This document shows, piece after piece, positions 49,338 to 59,166 of a stretch of 61,404 bases of DNA. How positions within the stretch are numbered: the stretch's first letter is position 1; each line of letters begins with the position of its first letter. Below the pieces are notes generated by a model that was given only the letters and a program-made list of their open reading frames with translations, searched no databases and was not told the origin of the DNA. This stretch comes from Planctomycetaceae bacterium (GTDB taxonomy: Bacteria; Planctomycetota; Planctomycetia; Pirellulales; Pirellulaceae). The DNA lies in assembly GCA_002726245.1 (NCBI GenBank), contig PBSM01000353.1, positions 1 through 61,404 on the forward strand, written 5' to 3'. Position numbers and translations under genes: made by a program.

Positions 49338-50450
49338 ATGACCGTTGATACAGCTATCGACCGAGTGTTCAACTTCTCCGCCGGCCCCGCTGTGCTCCCG
49401 GTGCCGGTGCTGGAGGAAGCCCAGCGTGATTTGTTGTCTCTGCCGGGCTGCGGGGCTTCGATTCTGGAGATCAGTCATCGCAGCAAGCAGTTCATTGACA
49501 TTCTTGACACGACCGAACAGCGGCTACGCGATCTGATCGGCATCCCCCCGAACTACAGGGTCGTCTTCCTGCAAGGTGGTTCGCGCTTGCAGTTCTCGAT
49601 GGTGCCAATGAATCTGCTCCGCGGGTCCGACAAGCCCGCGGACTATGTCATCTGTGGATCCTGGGGAAACCATGCTCTGAAACAGGCGAAGCTCGAAGGT
49701 GATACGCGCGTCGCGTGGGATGGCAAGGAGACGAACTACGATCGGTTGCCGGTGCTCGGTGACTTGGGGCTAGATGCCACTTCAGCCTATGTCCATGTCA
49801 CGTCGAATGAGACGATCCAGGGTATTCAGTTCGCGGAGGATCCGCCGGAATGCGATGCGACGTTCGTTTGCGACGCGTCGTCCGACTTCATGCACCGGCC
49901 GATCGATGTTAGTCGTTACGGGTTGATCTACGCGTGTGCCCAGAAGAACGCGGGCCCGGCTGGAGTCACCATCGTCATCATTCGCGAGGATCTGCTTGAC
50001 CGCGGCCAGGACACGCTGCCCGGCTATGTGAATTACAAGTCGCATGTCGATGCCAAGTCGTTGTACAACACGCCGCCCACCTTTGGCGTGTATATCGTCG
50101 GTCTGGTTGCGAAGTGGTTGAGCGAAGACGTTGGCGGGTTAGCGAAGATGCATCAACGCAATCGCGACAAGGCAAAATTGCTTTACGATTTGCTCGACGC
50201 CAGCCCTGGCTTCTATCGATCCCACGCGCAGCCCGGCTGCCGGTCGTTGATGAACGTAACGTTCCGCCTGCCGAGCGAAGAGTTGGAATCGGCGTTTATC
50301 TCCGAAGCAGCCACGCACCAGCTCACCGACTTAAAGGGACACCGAAGTGTCGGCGGTATCCGTGCCTCGATTTATAACGCCATGCCGGTCCAAGGCGTGC
50401 AAGCTTTGCGAGAGTTCATGATCGACTTCCGCGACCGACACGCGAGTTGA
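49338..50450 (+). CDS. serC: Phosphoserine aminotransferase
   Basis: PLP-dependent step two of serine synthesis. 370 residues. FNFSAGPAVLPVPVLEEAQR start; phosphate/PLP binding FLQGGSRLQFSMVPMNLL, YVHVTSNETIQGIQF, the Schiff-base Lys box IYACAQKNAGPAGVTIVI, and the C-terminal TDLKGHRSVGGIRASIYNAM. Normal length. Followed by serA, which catalyses the step before; together they form a serine operon interrupted by a palindrome. Confidence 0.97.
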   Translation: MTVDTAIDRVFNFSAGPAVLPVPVLEEAQRDLLSLPGCGASILEISHRSKQFIDILDTTEQRLRDLIGIPPNYRVVFLQGGSRLQFSMVPMNLLRGSDKPADYVICGSWGNHALKQAKLEGDTRVAWDGKETNYDRLPVLGDLGLDATSAYVHVTSNETIQGIQFAEDPPECDATFVCDASSDFMHRPIDVSRYGLIYACAQKNAGPAGVTIVIIREDLLDRGQDTLPGYVNYKSHVDAKSLYNTPPTFGVYIVGLVAKWLSEDVGGLAKMHQRNRDKAKLLYDLLDASPGFYRSHAQPGCRSLMNVTFRLPSEELESAFISEAATHQLTDLKGHRSVGGIRASIYNAMPVQGVQALREFMIDFRDRHAS

Positions 50451-50457
50451 CTGCTTC

Positions 50458-50529
50458 GTTTAACCGCAAGCCGGAGGCGTGCGCTTCCCAGACGACCGCT
50501 AAACGCACGCCTCCGGCTTGCGGTTAAAC
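50458..50529. repeat. GTTTAAC palindrome between serC and serA
   Basis: GTTTAACCGCAAGCCGGAGG... with 26-bp arms (50458-50483 and 50504-50529). Ends 33 nt before the serA ATG. Confidence 0.9.
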
Positions 50530-50562
50530 AACAGACACACGCAACGACAAGGAACTGAACGT

Positions 50563-52200
50563 ATGGCGGCCTCGATCCGCATCATCGTGCTCGATGACAT
50601 CGCGCAGGAAGGCTTGACGCTGCTGGAACAAGCGGAAGACGTTGAGTTCGACGTGCGGGTAAAGCTCAAGGGAGACGAGCTGCGTGATGCTTTGGCGGAA
50701 TATGATGGAGCCGTATGTCGCAGCGGTGTGACCATCAGCGCTGAATCACTGAAAGACAATCGGCGACTCAAAGCGATCGCGCGGGCAGGCGTCGGCACGG
50801 ACAACATCGACAAAGTCGCCGCCACGCGTCATGGCATTGTCGTCATGAACACGCCGACGGGAAACACGCTTTCTACGGCGGAACATGCTTTTGCGTTGAT
50901 GCTGGCGCTCTCTCGCAACATCGCACCGGCGCATCAGAGTTTGAAGGAAGGCCGCTGGGATCGTAAGGCGTACATGGGTGCCCAACTCGCCGACAAAACA
51001 TTGGGGATCATCGGGCTCGGCCGCATCGGGCAAGAGTTCGCGAAACGCGCGTTGGCTTTCCAGATGCGAGTGCTCGGATTCGATCCGCTCCTCTCCGCGG
51101 ATCAGGCAACGAAGCTGGGCATCGAATATATCGACAGCGTGAAAGCCATGCTGCCGCGAATCGATTATCTCACAGTTCATACACCGCTCAATGAGCACAC
51201 TCGGAACTTGATCGACGAAGAAGCACTCGGTTTGTTGAAGCCTGGTGCGAGACTCATCAACTGCGCACGCGGAGGCATCTACAGCGAAGCGGCTTTATCG
51301 AAGGGATTGCAGAGTGCCAAGTTGGCCGGAGTCGCGCTTGACGTCTTTGAAAGTGAACCCTGCACCGACAGTCCGCTCTTCCAGCAAGCAAACGTGTTGG
51401 CAACGCCACACCTCGGAGCCAGCACGGACGAGGCGCAGACGCAGGTCGCAATCGAGGCTGTTGAATTGTTGTTGAACTACTTGCAAAAGGGCGAGGTCCG
51501 GCATGCGGTCAATGCCGCCGCGATCGACCCCAAGACGCTTGCGTCTCTACGAGGTTACCTCGACGTCGCGTACCGTCTGGGGGCTCTGCTCGCGCAATGG
51601 CAGCCCGGTGGCGCATCGCAGTGCAAGTTGCACTACCGCGGCGAAGTCACCAAGAAAGACACGCGACTGCTGACCGCTGCATTCTGCGCTGGCTTGCTCG
51701 AAGAGGTGTTAGATCAAGAACCGAACATCGTTAACGCGAAAATGTTGCTAGAGGAACGTGGTATCGAGCTAATCGAGGAATCTCGCACCGAGATGGGAGC
51801 GTTTAGCTCATCGATCACTGCCGAAGTCGTCAGCGACGGCAAGTCCTACTCGGCCGCCGGAACCTTGTTTGGCAACAACATGCCTCGTTTGGTCATGCTT
51901 GGCGACTATCGGCTGGAGTCTTATCTCGACGGCAATCTGCTCGTGTTCACGCACGAAGACGTGCCAGGGATCATCGGCGCCGTCGGAACGATCTTCGGCA
52001 AGCACAACGTCAACATCGCACAAATGGCTGTCGGTCGCGCAGGTGAAGCACCTGGCGGCGCGGCGATTGGCGTTCTCAACCTGGACGACGTCCCGCCGCA
52101 AACTGCCATCGACGACGTGCTACAGCACGAGGGTATCCACGGCGTGCAAGTGATTCAGTTGCCCAGGGCAGGGGAGGGGCCCGCTTGGTTGCAAACTTGA
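50563..52200 (+). CDS. serA: D-3-phosphoglycerate dehydrogenase (long type)
   Basis: First committed step of serine synthesis. 545 residues from ATG 50563. Catalytic domain ALAEYDGAVCRSGVTISAES; NAD-binding TLGIIGLGRIGQEFAKRALA; active-site Arg box LINCARGGIYSEAALSKGLQ and His in NVLATPHLGASTDEAQTQV. The intervening domain (residues about 320-450) and a C-terminal ACT domain (GNLLVFTHEDVPGIIGAVGT, FGKHNVNIAQMAVGR) give the long, serine-regulated form. Codon 1 is preceded by AAGGAAC. Confidence 0.97.
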   Translation: MAASIRIIVLDDIAQEGLTLLEQAEDVEFDVRVKLKGDELRDALAEYDGAVCRSGVTISAESLKDNRRLKAIARAGVGTDNIDKVAATRHGIVVMNTPTGNTLSTAEHAFALMLALSRNIAPAHQSLKEGRWDRKAYMGAQLADKTLGIIGLGRIGQEFAKRALAFQMRVLGFDPLLSADQATKLGIEYIDSVKAMLPRIDYLTVHTPLNEHTRNLIDEEALGLLKPGARLINCARGGIYSEAALSKGLQSAKLAGVALDVFESEPCTDSPLFQQANVLATPHLGASTDEAQTQVAIEAVELLLNYLQKGEVRHAVNAAAIDPKTLASLRGYLDVAYRLGALLAQWQPGGASQCKLHYRGEVTKKDTRLLTAAFCAGLLEEVLDQEPNIVNAKMLLEERGIELIEESRTEMGAFSSSITAEVVSDGKSYSAAGTLFGNNMPRLVMLGDYRLESYLDGNLLVFTHEDVPGIIGAVGTIFGKHNVNIAQMAVGRAGEAPGGAAIGVLNLDDVPPQTAIDDVLQHEGIHGVQVIQLPRAGEGPAWLQT

Positions 52201-52276
52201 ACTTCGAACGTTAAACGCCCAACGTCGAAGTGTGTAACCTACCTTCGACGTTGGACGTTCAGAGTTCGACGTTCGC
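52201..52276. repeat. Inverted repeat between serA and superoxide dismutase stops
   Basis: CCAACGTCGAAG (52219-52230) and CTTCGACGTTGG (52243-52254) with extending partial matches. It fills almost the entire 76-nt gap between two convergent genes, consistent with a bidirectional terminator or repeat. Confidence 0.75.
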
Positions 52277-52900
52277 TTAGCCTCTTGCTTTCGCATAGCG
52301 CTCGGCAACCGCGGCCCAATTCACGATGTTCCAGAAGGCCGCGATGTAGTCGGGCCGTCTGTTCTGATAGTTGAGGTAATAGGCATGCTCCCAAACGTCG
52401 AGGCCCAGGATCGGCGTGCCTGAGATGCCGGCAACGGCTTCGCCCATGAGCGGGCTGTCTTGATTGGCGGTCGAGCCGACAGCGAGCTTGCCGTCTTTCA
52501 CCACCAGCCACGCCCAACCGCTACCGAAGCGAGTCGCGCCGGCTTTGGCAAACGCAGCCTTGAACGCATCTAGTCCACCTAGCTCGGCGTTGATGGCGGC
52601 GGCCAAATCGCCCGATGGTGCACCACTGGCGTTTGGTCCCATGACTTGCCAAAACAGGGAGTGGTTCGCATGACCGCCGCCGTTGTTGCGAACTGCGCCG
52701 CGTTTGTCTTCGGGTAGCTTCGACAGATCCGAAATCAACTCGCCAACGCAATCCGGGACTTCCAGTCCTTCGGTCGCAGCGTTGAGATTCGTGACATAAG
52801 CATTGTGGTGCTTACCGTGATGAATCTCCATCGTCCTCGTGTCGATATGCGGTTCAAGTGCGTCGTGGGCGTACGGTAGTTGAGGAAGTGAGTAAGCCAT
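52277..52900 (-). CDS. Superoxide dismutase (Fe/Mn family, Mn-like residues)
   Basis: 207 residues. [20 protein letters not shown], His ligands in [12 protein letters not shown] and GHANHSLFW, then [28 protein letters not shown] with Asp and His ligands. The Gly of GGGHANH and the Gln of TANQDSPLM are the residues usually seen in Mn-type enzymes. Converts superoxide to H2O2 and O2 in the cytoplasm (no signal peptide). Convergent with serA. Confidence 0.95.
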   Translation of the reverse strand: MAYSLPQLPYAHDALEPHIDTRTMEIHHGKHHNAYVTNLNAATEGLEVPDCVGELISDLSKLPEDKRGAVRNNGGGHANHSLFWQVMGPNASGAPSGDLAAAINAELGGLDAFKAAFAKAGATRFGSGWAWLVVKDGKLAVGSTANQDSPLMGEAVAGISGTPILGLDVWEHAYYLNYQNRRPDYIAAFWNIVNWAAVAERYAKARG

Positions 52901-53141
52901 ATCTATGCTCCTTCATCACTGGTATTCAAAGACGGCGTATTCAAAGGCTGGACTGCGTGCAGAACGGCATCACGCACATTCAACGTAACGTGTGTCTATT
53001 TCAGTGTTTGAACCGCGCAGCATACCGCATCATTCTGCGCGTGACAATGAGGGGCCAGAGGCGGTCCGCGAGAGCCGGACGTGTGGCGAAGGGCTAGATG
53101 CCTGCCAACAACTTCACGAGCCCGAGCGTATTGAACTGCTG

Positions 53142-53835
53142 CTATTGCAGGATGGACAACGCTGAGATGGTGGTTGATGCAAGTGTTTGGTTTTTCGCGA
53201 GCAACAGGCTCTGTCGGTCCTCGTCCACCGTATTCAGGTCTTGCAGCACGTCAGTTAATTCGCCCTTGAACTCTTCCAGCAGTTTGGACGAAGAGGCAAC
53301 GGTGACATCGACACGTCCTTCGATCAAGGTCAGGTCGGCGAGCGCTTCATCGATCACACGAATCGCTCCGGATGTGTTCGCTCCCAGACCAGAGAGCGAG
53401 CCGCCGCTCAGCAGATCACTCAGCTTACCGCTGACACCGCCCAGCCGCTCCGCTTGAACGCCTGGCAAGCTGAACGTCGAGCGCCTATCGATCTCCGGAG
53501 TCAAAGTGAACTTCGCCACGTTCGTATCAGAGATCGTTACCGGATTGAAGATTCCGTTGAAGCCAGCCTGAAACTCGAACGAGGCGTGCGTTCCGTTATT
53601 CGTATACGAAACTCGATTGCCGTCGATTTGGGCGTTAGAGACCGTCTGGCCGTTGAACGTGACGACAGCGTCCGCGCCCGTCGTACCGACCGCCGTAGCG
53701 AACGTCCCAGATGAGACGTCAAAGTCGATCGTTGCGACATCACCGTAGTCGATGGTTGTAAACGTAAGCGTGTCGCCTGCGACTTGGGCCAAACATGCCG
53801 TTATCGTTTGCCAGGTTGTAAGCCTTGCGTGTCGC
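53142..53835 (-). pseudogene. C-terminal flagellin fragment
   Basis: ORF of 216 codons (53142-53792; open to a TAG near 53835). The end TVDEDRQSLLLAKNQTLAST and ISALSILQ is the flagellin D0 C-terminus, and the coiled-coil LTLIEGRVDVTVASSSKLLE precedes it. Upstream are hook-IN-like domain features (VATIDFDVSSGTF, GNRVSYTNNG). The conserved N-terminal D0/D1 half of flagellin is missing; the frame opens inside unrelated sequence with only a TTG to start. No stop codons interrupt it, so the loss is recent or the fragment is still used. Confidence 0.65.
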
Positions 53836-53957
53836 TACGAGTTTGCGGGTTGTTGCGATTAGGGCGAATCAGGCGGATTCGTTCTCGTCGTGCGGATGAA
53901 AATGCCGAATTGTCAGGGAGTAGGTTCTGTGTGGACTGAAAGCGTGGTCCGAGATAA

Positions 53958-55094
53958 ATGGCATTGAGTGGTGACATGGAATTCCGACGAGGCGACGAAC
54001 GGCGTCGGCGAGTCCTAAGGGACGAGATGCTTACGCCAAGCGATTCATCAGATGGTAGCAAGCCGCACGAAGATGGTCGTGGCGCGGATAGCGTAAGTGG
54101 GCGCACCTATTCCGACGCCGCCCTTGTCCAGTATCAGCCGCGTGTGAGCTGCGTGATTCCGAAGCGAATTTGGGGCATGCTTGCCGTGCTGTTGGCTGGT
54201 GGAGCTGCCATTTCTGGCATCGAACTGCTGTATGCCAAGGTGCTGCCGTTGGCCACGCCTGAGTCGGTTGTGTCTTTAGTCATGCTTGACCTGACGACAA
54301 CGGGCAGCCTCGCGTCTTGGTTCGCAACTCTGACCTTATTCCTCGGCACGTTAGGCTGCGTTCTTGTCTATTCGATTCGGCGGCACCGGCTCGATGATTA
54401 CCGAGGTCGTTATGGTGTTTGGCTCTGGGCGGGCGTTGCGTTTTGGGTCGCCAGCTTCGACGCGGCGACGCACGCACATCAAGCCTTGGTGCCGCTCTTA
54501 GTTGGCTTCACTGGCACAAGGCTACTAGCAGACGGAGCGATTTGGGGTTCGATCGTGCTTGCGGTATTGTTCGGTTCGGTGATGATTCGCCTTGCCTTCG
54601 AAGTGTGGAGTTGTCGCACCGCGACGAGTTTCGTCACGTTGGCTGCTATTTCATATGTCGCGTCGGCGGTGTTTACTCACCATCAGCCGCTTCACAATTC
54701 TGTCGCGATGTCCGAGGTTATTACTTCGACAACGCTTCTCTCCGCCCACTTCAGCTTGCTCTACGCCGTGCTGGTCTTCGCCAGGCACGTTTACCTCGAA
54801 GCGCAAGGTGAACGACGGTCAACTCGTTCCGCCGTTCCGAATGTGACTGCCAAGTCGAAGGCAATGCCAAAGCGAAGTGCTTCGACGAATCACACGGCAC
54901 CAGCCAAGAGTAAGAGTGTTCGTCTCGACAATGCTCACGAGCCAAAGACGGCTCCGGCAAAGAAACAGCCCGCCGCGGCTCCCGTACGAGCGGCCCAACC
55001 GGAATCGGAACGCCCGATGTCGAAAGCCGAGCGGCGGCGACTCCGCAAGCTGGAGCGACGACAGAAGCGAAATGGAGCCGAAAGCGACGTGTGA
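53958..55094 (+). CDS. Multi-pass membrane protein with basic C-terminal tail
   Basis: 378 residues. Charged N-terminus, then about seven hydrophobic helices (GMLAVLLAGGAAISGIELLY, WFATLTLFLGTLGCVLVY, WLWAGVAFWVASFDAA, FVTLAAISYVASAVF, LSAHFSLLYAVLVFARHVYL) with several His (ATHAHQ, FTHHQPLHN). The last 100 residues are Lys/Arg/Ala/Pro rich (AERRRLRKLERRQKRN) and probably bind nucleic acid or other acidic partners. I recognise it as a planctomycete-type protein of unknown function. Confidence 0.8.
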   Translation: MALSGDMEFRRGDERRRRVLRDEMLTPSDSSDGSKPHEDGRGADSVSGRTYSDAALVQYQPRVSCVIPKRIWGMLAVLLAGGAAISGIELLYAKVLPLATPESVVSLVMLDLTTTGSLASWFATLTLFLGTLGCVLVYSIRRHRLDDYRGRYGVWLWAGVAFWVASFDAATHAHQALVPLLVGFTGTRLLADGAIWGSIVLAVLFGSVMIRLAFEVWSCRTATSFVTLAAISYVASAVFTHHQPLHNSVAMSEVITSTTLLSAHFSLLYAVLVFARHVYLEAQGERRSTRSAVPNVTAKSKAMPKRSASTNHTAPAKSKSVRLDNAHEPKTAPAKKQPAAAPVRAAQPESERPMSKAERRRLRKLERRQKRNGAESDV

Positions 55095-55105
55095 ACCTCG
55101 TCATT

Positions 55106-55184
55106 GGTCACTTGTCATCAGTCACTTGCAGCGTGTACAAACGACGATTCTGTACAAGTGACCGATGCCCCGTGACAAGCGACC
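55106..55184. repeat. GGTCACTTGTCA inverted repeat before gltX
   Basis: GGTCACTTGTCA (55106-55117) and TGACAAGCGACC (55173-55184), one mismatch, with inner repeats TGTACAA...TTCTGTACAA. Ends 8 nt before the gltX ATG. Confidence 0.7.
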
Positions 55185-55192
55185 GATAACGA

Positions 55193-56752
55193 ATGACCGT
55201 CCGAACACGCTTCGCTCCCAGTCCGACTGGCTATCTCCACATCGGCGGAGTTCGCACCGCGCTTTTCAACTGGCTCTTCGCCCGCAAACATGGCGGCCAG
55301 TTTATTCTGCGGATTGACGACACCGATCAAGAGCGGAATGTGGAGGTGGCACTGCAACCGATCCTTGACGGCTTTCGCTGGCTAGGCATCGATTGGGATG
55401 AAGGTCCCGAAGTGGACGGACCACATGCGCCGTATTACCAGTCGCGGCGAGCCGAGCGGCACAAGCAAGCCGCACAGCAACTACTCGACGCGGGGTTGGC
55501 TTATCGAGATTACGCTACGTCGGAGGAGACGCAAGCCGAACGAGCTACGGCGGAGACGGAGAAGCGGGATTACATCTACAGCCGAAAGTGGATGGCGGAG
55601 ACAGACGAGCAGGCCGCCCCGTTTGAAGCCGAAGGACGCCAATGCGTTGTGCGGCTGAAGATGCCTCGGGAAGGCAAGTGCGAGTTCCATGATCTGATTC
55701 GTGGCGATGTGTCCTTTGATTGGGCCAAGGAACAAGACCACGTGATTCAACGCGCTGACGGCTCATGCCTGTATCATCTGGCCAGCGTCGTTGATGATGC
55801 CGACTTCAAGATCTCGCACGTCATTCGAGCTGCCGAACATCTCTCAAACACTCCGCGACAGATCTTCATTGCCCAGTCTCTTGGCTACTCGCCGCCGGAG
55901 TTCGCGCACTTGCCCTATGTCGCGGAACCGGGCGGGAGTGCAAAAATTAGCAAGAGAAAACTGGATAAATATCTGAAAAACCGCGACTTCAAGCAGCTCT
56001 TCGATCACGGCGAACGCATCGCGAATCTGATCGGTCATCACGTGTCGGCCGATACTTTCAACCCCGTCATCGTCGATTTCTATCGCGAGGTCGGCTACCT
56101 CGCGGATGCCCTCGTGAACTACTTGCTGCTTCTCGGTTGGTCGCTCGACGATAAGACGGAAGAGTTTACTCGAGACGAGATGATCCAGTACTTTTCTCTC
56201 GAACGCGTTAACAAAGCGCCCGCCAGTTTTGATCCACAGAAGCTCTCCGCGTTTCAGTTGCGGCAAATGCAACAGCTTCCGATCAAGCAGAAAGTCGCAA
56301 TGGCAGTGCCGTTCTTACAGAAGGCTGGCTACATCGCCTCGCCGCCGTCATGCGATACAGCGCCCAAGTTGACAAGGATCGTCGAAGCCGCCGGTGATCG
56401 CATCAAGACGGCTGGCGATATCCTCGAACTCATCGAGTTCCTTGTCGCCGACGATCAATTGGAATTTGACGAGAAAGCCTTCGAGAAGCGAGTGCGAAAG
56501 GACGGGGCCATCGATCTTCTGCGAAGCTTTCGTGATGTGCTTGCGGATGTGGAGCCGTTCGACGACGAAACGTGCGAAGCAGCTTTGCGGTCCTTCATCG
56601 AACTGAAAGGTATCAAGATCGGCGAGATCATTCATGCCTTGCGAGTTGCCGTCACCGGCAAAGGGGTCGGCATCGGGATGTTCGACGCCCTAGCCATACT
56701 CGGAAAGGACAGTTGCCTGGCTCGGATCGATCGGGCGTTGGAGCGTGTTTGA
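55193..56752 (+). CDS. gltX: Glutamyl-tRNA synthetase
   Basis: 519 residues. HIGH-type motif [22 protein letters not shown]1/acceptor region, and KMSKS equivalent [11 protein letters not shown]. The anticodon-binding half follows ([21 protein letters not shown]-terminal [20 protein letters not shown]). Charges tRNA-Glu. Cys-rich zinc motif is not present, as in many class I GluRS. Complete. Confidence 0.96.
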   Translation: MTVRTRFAPSPTGYLHIGGVRTALFNWLFARKHGGQFILRIDDTDQERNVEVALQPILDGFRWLGIDWDEGPEVDGPHAPYYQSRRAERHKQAAQQLLDAGLAYRDYATSEETQAERATAETEKRDYIYSRKWMAETDEQAAPFEAEGRQCVVRLKMPREGKCEFHDLIRGDVSFDWAKEQDHVIQRADGSCLYHLASVVDDADFKISHVIRAAEHLSNTPRQIFIAQSLGYSPPEFAHLPYVAEPGGSAKISKRKLDKYLKNRDFKQLFDHGERIANLIGHHVSADTFNPVIVDFYREVGYLADALVNYLLLLGWSLDDKTEEFTRDEMIQYFSLERVNKAPASFDPQKLSAFQLRQMQQLPIKQKVAMAVPFLQKAGYIASPPSCDTAPKLTRIVEAAGDRIKTAGDILELIEFLVADDQLEFDEKAFEKRVRKDGAIDLLRSFRDVLADVEPFDDETCEAALRSFIELKGIKIGEIIHALRVAVTGKGVGIGMFDALAILGKDSCLARIDRALERV

Positions 56753-56847
56753 ATCCGCCGACGCAGACGTGTCGTTCTTCCGCTCAGCGAAGGCCGATTG
56801 CAGTCGTCTGATCGCGTTCGGTACGCTGTTCTGACACACTCTACTCT

Positions 56848-56865
56848 GTACTGAGTACTCAGTAC
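56848..56865. repeat. GTACTGAGTACTCAGTAC palindrome
   Basis: Perfect 18-bp palindrome lying 49 nt before the SRPBCC gene start. Confidence 0.8.
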
Positions 56866-56914
56866 GATGCTTACGCGTTGGTCCAAGCCACACCTGGAAT
56901 TCGGCGGTTGCCCG

Positions 56915-57487
56915 ATGAAGCGTAAACTCCCCAAACTCGCCCTCGCGGCTGTCGGTGTTCTTCTCGGCGCGACGATCGCTCTTTACGTCATCGGAGGACG
57001 CACTGCCGCCTATCGAGCGGACATCGAGATTGATGCATCGCCCGTAACTGTCTTCACCTACCTGACCGAGACCGATCTGCTTCTGCAGTGGATGGACGGC
57101 GTCACGAAGATCGAGCCTCTCACCGAAGGCGGGCATCGCGTCGGCGCAAGAGCACGCATCACGATTCAAGACAACGAGAATGCGACCCCAGTCGTAATGG
57201 ATGACGAAGTGCTGCGGTCTGAACCAGGACAACAGCTCGAAGTTCGGCTGACATCATCCGCAATCGTTGCGACCTCGACATACGATCTCCATTCGCACGG
57301 CAGTAGCACCCACCTCTCGCATGAGTTTCGAGGCGACTTCAGCGGAGTCATGCGTATCTTCGCTCCGTTCGTCGCCGGCTCGATTCAACAGAAGCTCCGC
57401 GAAGACCTGCAGCGACTCAAAGAGTTGGTCGAATCGCGCCCCAAGAAAGAGCAAACGCCGATCGATCCGGCGGAAGACGCAGAGTAG
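56915..57487 (+). CDS. SRPBCC (START-like) membrane-anchored protein
   Basis: 190 residues from ATG 56915. A hydrophobic N-terminal segment (LALAAVGVLLGATIALYVIG) is followed by an SRPBCC/polyketide-cyclase-like lipid-binding fold (YRADIEIDASPVTVFTYLTE, WMDGVTKIEPLTEGGHRVGA, TSTYDLHSHGSSTHLSHEFR, FAPFVAGSIQQKLREDLQRL). Small hydrophobic ligand likely. A GTAG element starts just after the stop. Confidence 0.85.
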   Translation: MKRKLPKLALAAVGVLLGATIALYVIGGRTAAYRADIEIDASPVTVFTYLTETDLLLQWMDGVTKIEPLTEGGHRVGARARITIQDNENATPVVMDDEVLRSEPGQQLEVRLTSSAIVATSTYDLHSHGSSTHLSHEFRGDFSGVMRIFAPFVAGSIQQKLREDLQRLKELVESRPKKEQTPIDPAEDAE

Positions 57488-57491
57488 AGGA

Positions 57492-57563
57492 GTAGGCCGG
57501 AACAAGTCTGCACAGTTCCGACACACGCGATCTGCCGGAACTGCGCAAGCTTGTTCCGCCTAC
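57492..57563. repeat. GTAGGC...GCCTAC element between convergent genes
   Basis: GTAGGCCGGAACAAG (57492-57506) and CTTGTTCCGCCTAC (57550-57563), with inner repeats CAGTTCC/GGAACTG. The DUF1501 stop codon (minus-strand TAG, 57560-57562) lies in the right terminus. Confidence 0.8.
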
Positions 57564-58927
57564 GCCAGAATCGCGTCGATCTTCTTCCCAATCACCAGCT
57601 TGTTCGGTCGGCCGTCCCGATCGTGCAGCAGCGTGTCGGCGGGAATACCGAGCAGGTGATAGATCGTCGCAGCCATGTCCGCCGGATCGTAAGGCGTGGT
57701 CGCGGGATAAGCTGCCAATCGATCCGAAGCACCTTCCACGACTCCGCGCTTCAACCCGGCTCCTGCCATCGCCAACGTATAGACAAACGGCCAGTGATCG
57801 CGGCCGGCGTTTTTGTTGATCTGGGGCGTGCGGCCAAACTCCGCCATTGGCATGATCAAGACATCGTCCAATATACCTCGCTGTTCGATATCTTCGATCA
57901 ACGCGGACAGCGCCGTATCTAACGTCGGCCCAAGCGACTCTTTCATCTTCTTAAAGTTCTGTCCGTGCGTGTCCCACGAACCAGAAGGCGTCTTGCACCA
58001 ATGCACATTCACAAACGGCACACCCGCCTCGACCAAACGTCGAGCGAGCAAACAACTTTGCCCAACGTGATTCCGTCCGTAACGATCGCGGAGTTGCGGC
58101 GATTCTGCGGCAAGATCGAAGGCCTGGTGAGTTCCTTCCGAAGTTAAAAGGCCAAAAGCCTTTTCATAGAACACTTTCAGTGATTTCGCCGCGGTCACGT
58201 CGAGCCGCTCGCGTTGCGAATCGATCTCTGCGAGCAGACCTCTCCGACCGCGGAGTCGCTGCACGCTGATCTCCGGCACGATCGCTTCGATGCGCACCTC
58301 GTCGGGCGTTAGGTCTTGATCGATGCGAAACGGACTGTGCGCATCACCCAGGAAGCCTGGCGATTGCCCGTGCAGCACGGTGCGGTTACTGCGCGTCATC
58401 ACGGGACCAAGTTGCACCCAGTTCGGCAAGTGACCATCACCGGGTCGCAGATGATCGTAGACGGCTCCGAAGTGCGGAAAGTCTGTGTCGGTTGGCGGGA
58501 AGTCACCGCGACCGCGAACGCTCGGCGGATGCTTGTGCCCGGACATGGCGGGCAAGCAAGCCTGGACATGGTTCGTGTTGTCGTGTGCCATCGATCGCAC
58601 AACGGCCAATCGATCAGCGAGCTTCGAACACCGCGGCAACAACTCACCGATGCGGAGCCCTGCGAGATTCGTGTCGATCTCGCCAAACTCGCCCCGCACA
58701 TCACTTGGCGCATCGGGTTTCGGATCCCACGTCTCGTGTTGCGGATGTCCGCCATGCAAGAACAGGAAGATCACACTCTTCGCCGACCCGAAGCTCCCTG
58801 ATGCTTCGGCCGCTCTCAGTCGATACAGATCCGGTAGCGTAAGCCCGAGACCAGTTGCTCCACCGATGGACAGCAACTCACGACGAGACAGTCGCAGGTT
58901 GTTCCGGCAAGCGGTTTGTGGACTCAT
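57560..58927 (-). CDS. DUF1501 family exported protein
   Basis: 455 residues. N-terminal Arg-rich segment then LLSIGGATGLGLTLPDL, a twin-Arg-like signal (RLSRRELLSIGG). Sulfatase-like fold as in DUF1501: VIFLFLHGGHPQHETWDPKP, HTNHVQ-type motifs (AHDNTNHVQACLPAMSGHKH), LLARRLVEAGVPFVNVHWCK, WDTHGQNFKKMKESLGP, and LIMPMAEFGRTPQINKNAG-DHWP with C-terminal YPATTPYDPADMAATIYHLL. Usually paired with a DUF1549/DUF1553 gene in planctomycetes; no such partner is here. Confidence 0.93.
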   Translation of the reverse strand: MSPQTACRNNLRLSRRELLSIGGATGLGLTLPDLYRLRAAEASGSFGSAKSVIFLFLHGGHPQHETWDPKPDAPSDVRGEFGEIDTNLAGLRIGELLPRCSKLADRLAVVRSMAHDNTNHVQACLPAMSGHKHPPSVRGRGDFPPTDTDFPHFGAVYDHLRPGDGHLPNWVQLGPVMTRSNRTVLHGQSPGFLGDAHSPFRIDQDLTPDEVRIEAIVPEISVQRLRGRRGLLAEIDSQRERLDVTAAKSLKVFYEKAFGLLTSEGTHQAFDLAAESPQLRDRYGRNHVGQSCLLARRLVEAGVPFVNVHWCKTPSGSWDTHGQNFKKMKESLGPTLDTALSALIEDIEQRGILDDVLIMPMAEFGRTPQINKNAGRDHWPFVYTLAMAGAGLKRGVVEGASDRLAAYPATTPYDPADMAATIYHLLGIPADTLLHDRDGRPNKLVIGKKIDAILA

Positions 58928-59066
58928 AACAACACCGATCCTTTAATCCATAGTCTAAGAAGTCATATCGGCTGATGCTAGCCGAACCATGCAGTTCTCA
59001 ATTCTGCATCGCTCCAATCCGTCACCTTGCCGAACGGGAATCGGTGCTCGATGATGTGTGTCCGCC

Positions 59067-59138
59067 GTTTAACCCGATGCCGGAGGCGAGGCGGCCAGCG
59101 GACAGTGTTTCGGCCTCGCCTCCGGCATTGGGTTAAAC
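59067..59138. repeat. GTTTAACCC palindrome before the SDR gene
   Basis: 26-bp arms (59067-59092 and 59113-59138), one mismatch. Diverged member of the GTTTAAC family: CGATGCCGGAGGCGAGGC in place of CGCAAGCCGGAGGCGTGCG. Ends 28 nt before the SDR ATG. Confidence 0.85.
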
Positions 59139-59166
59139 GATCCATAGACATTAGCGAGGACCACAG

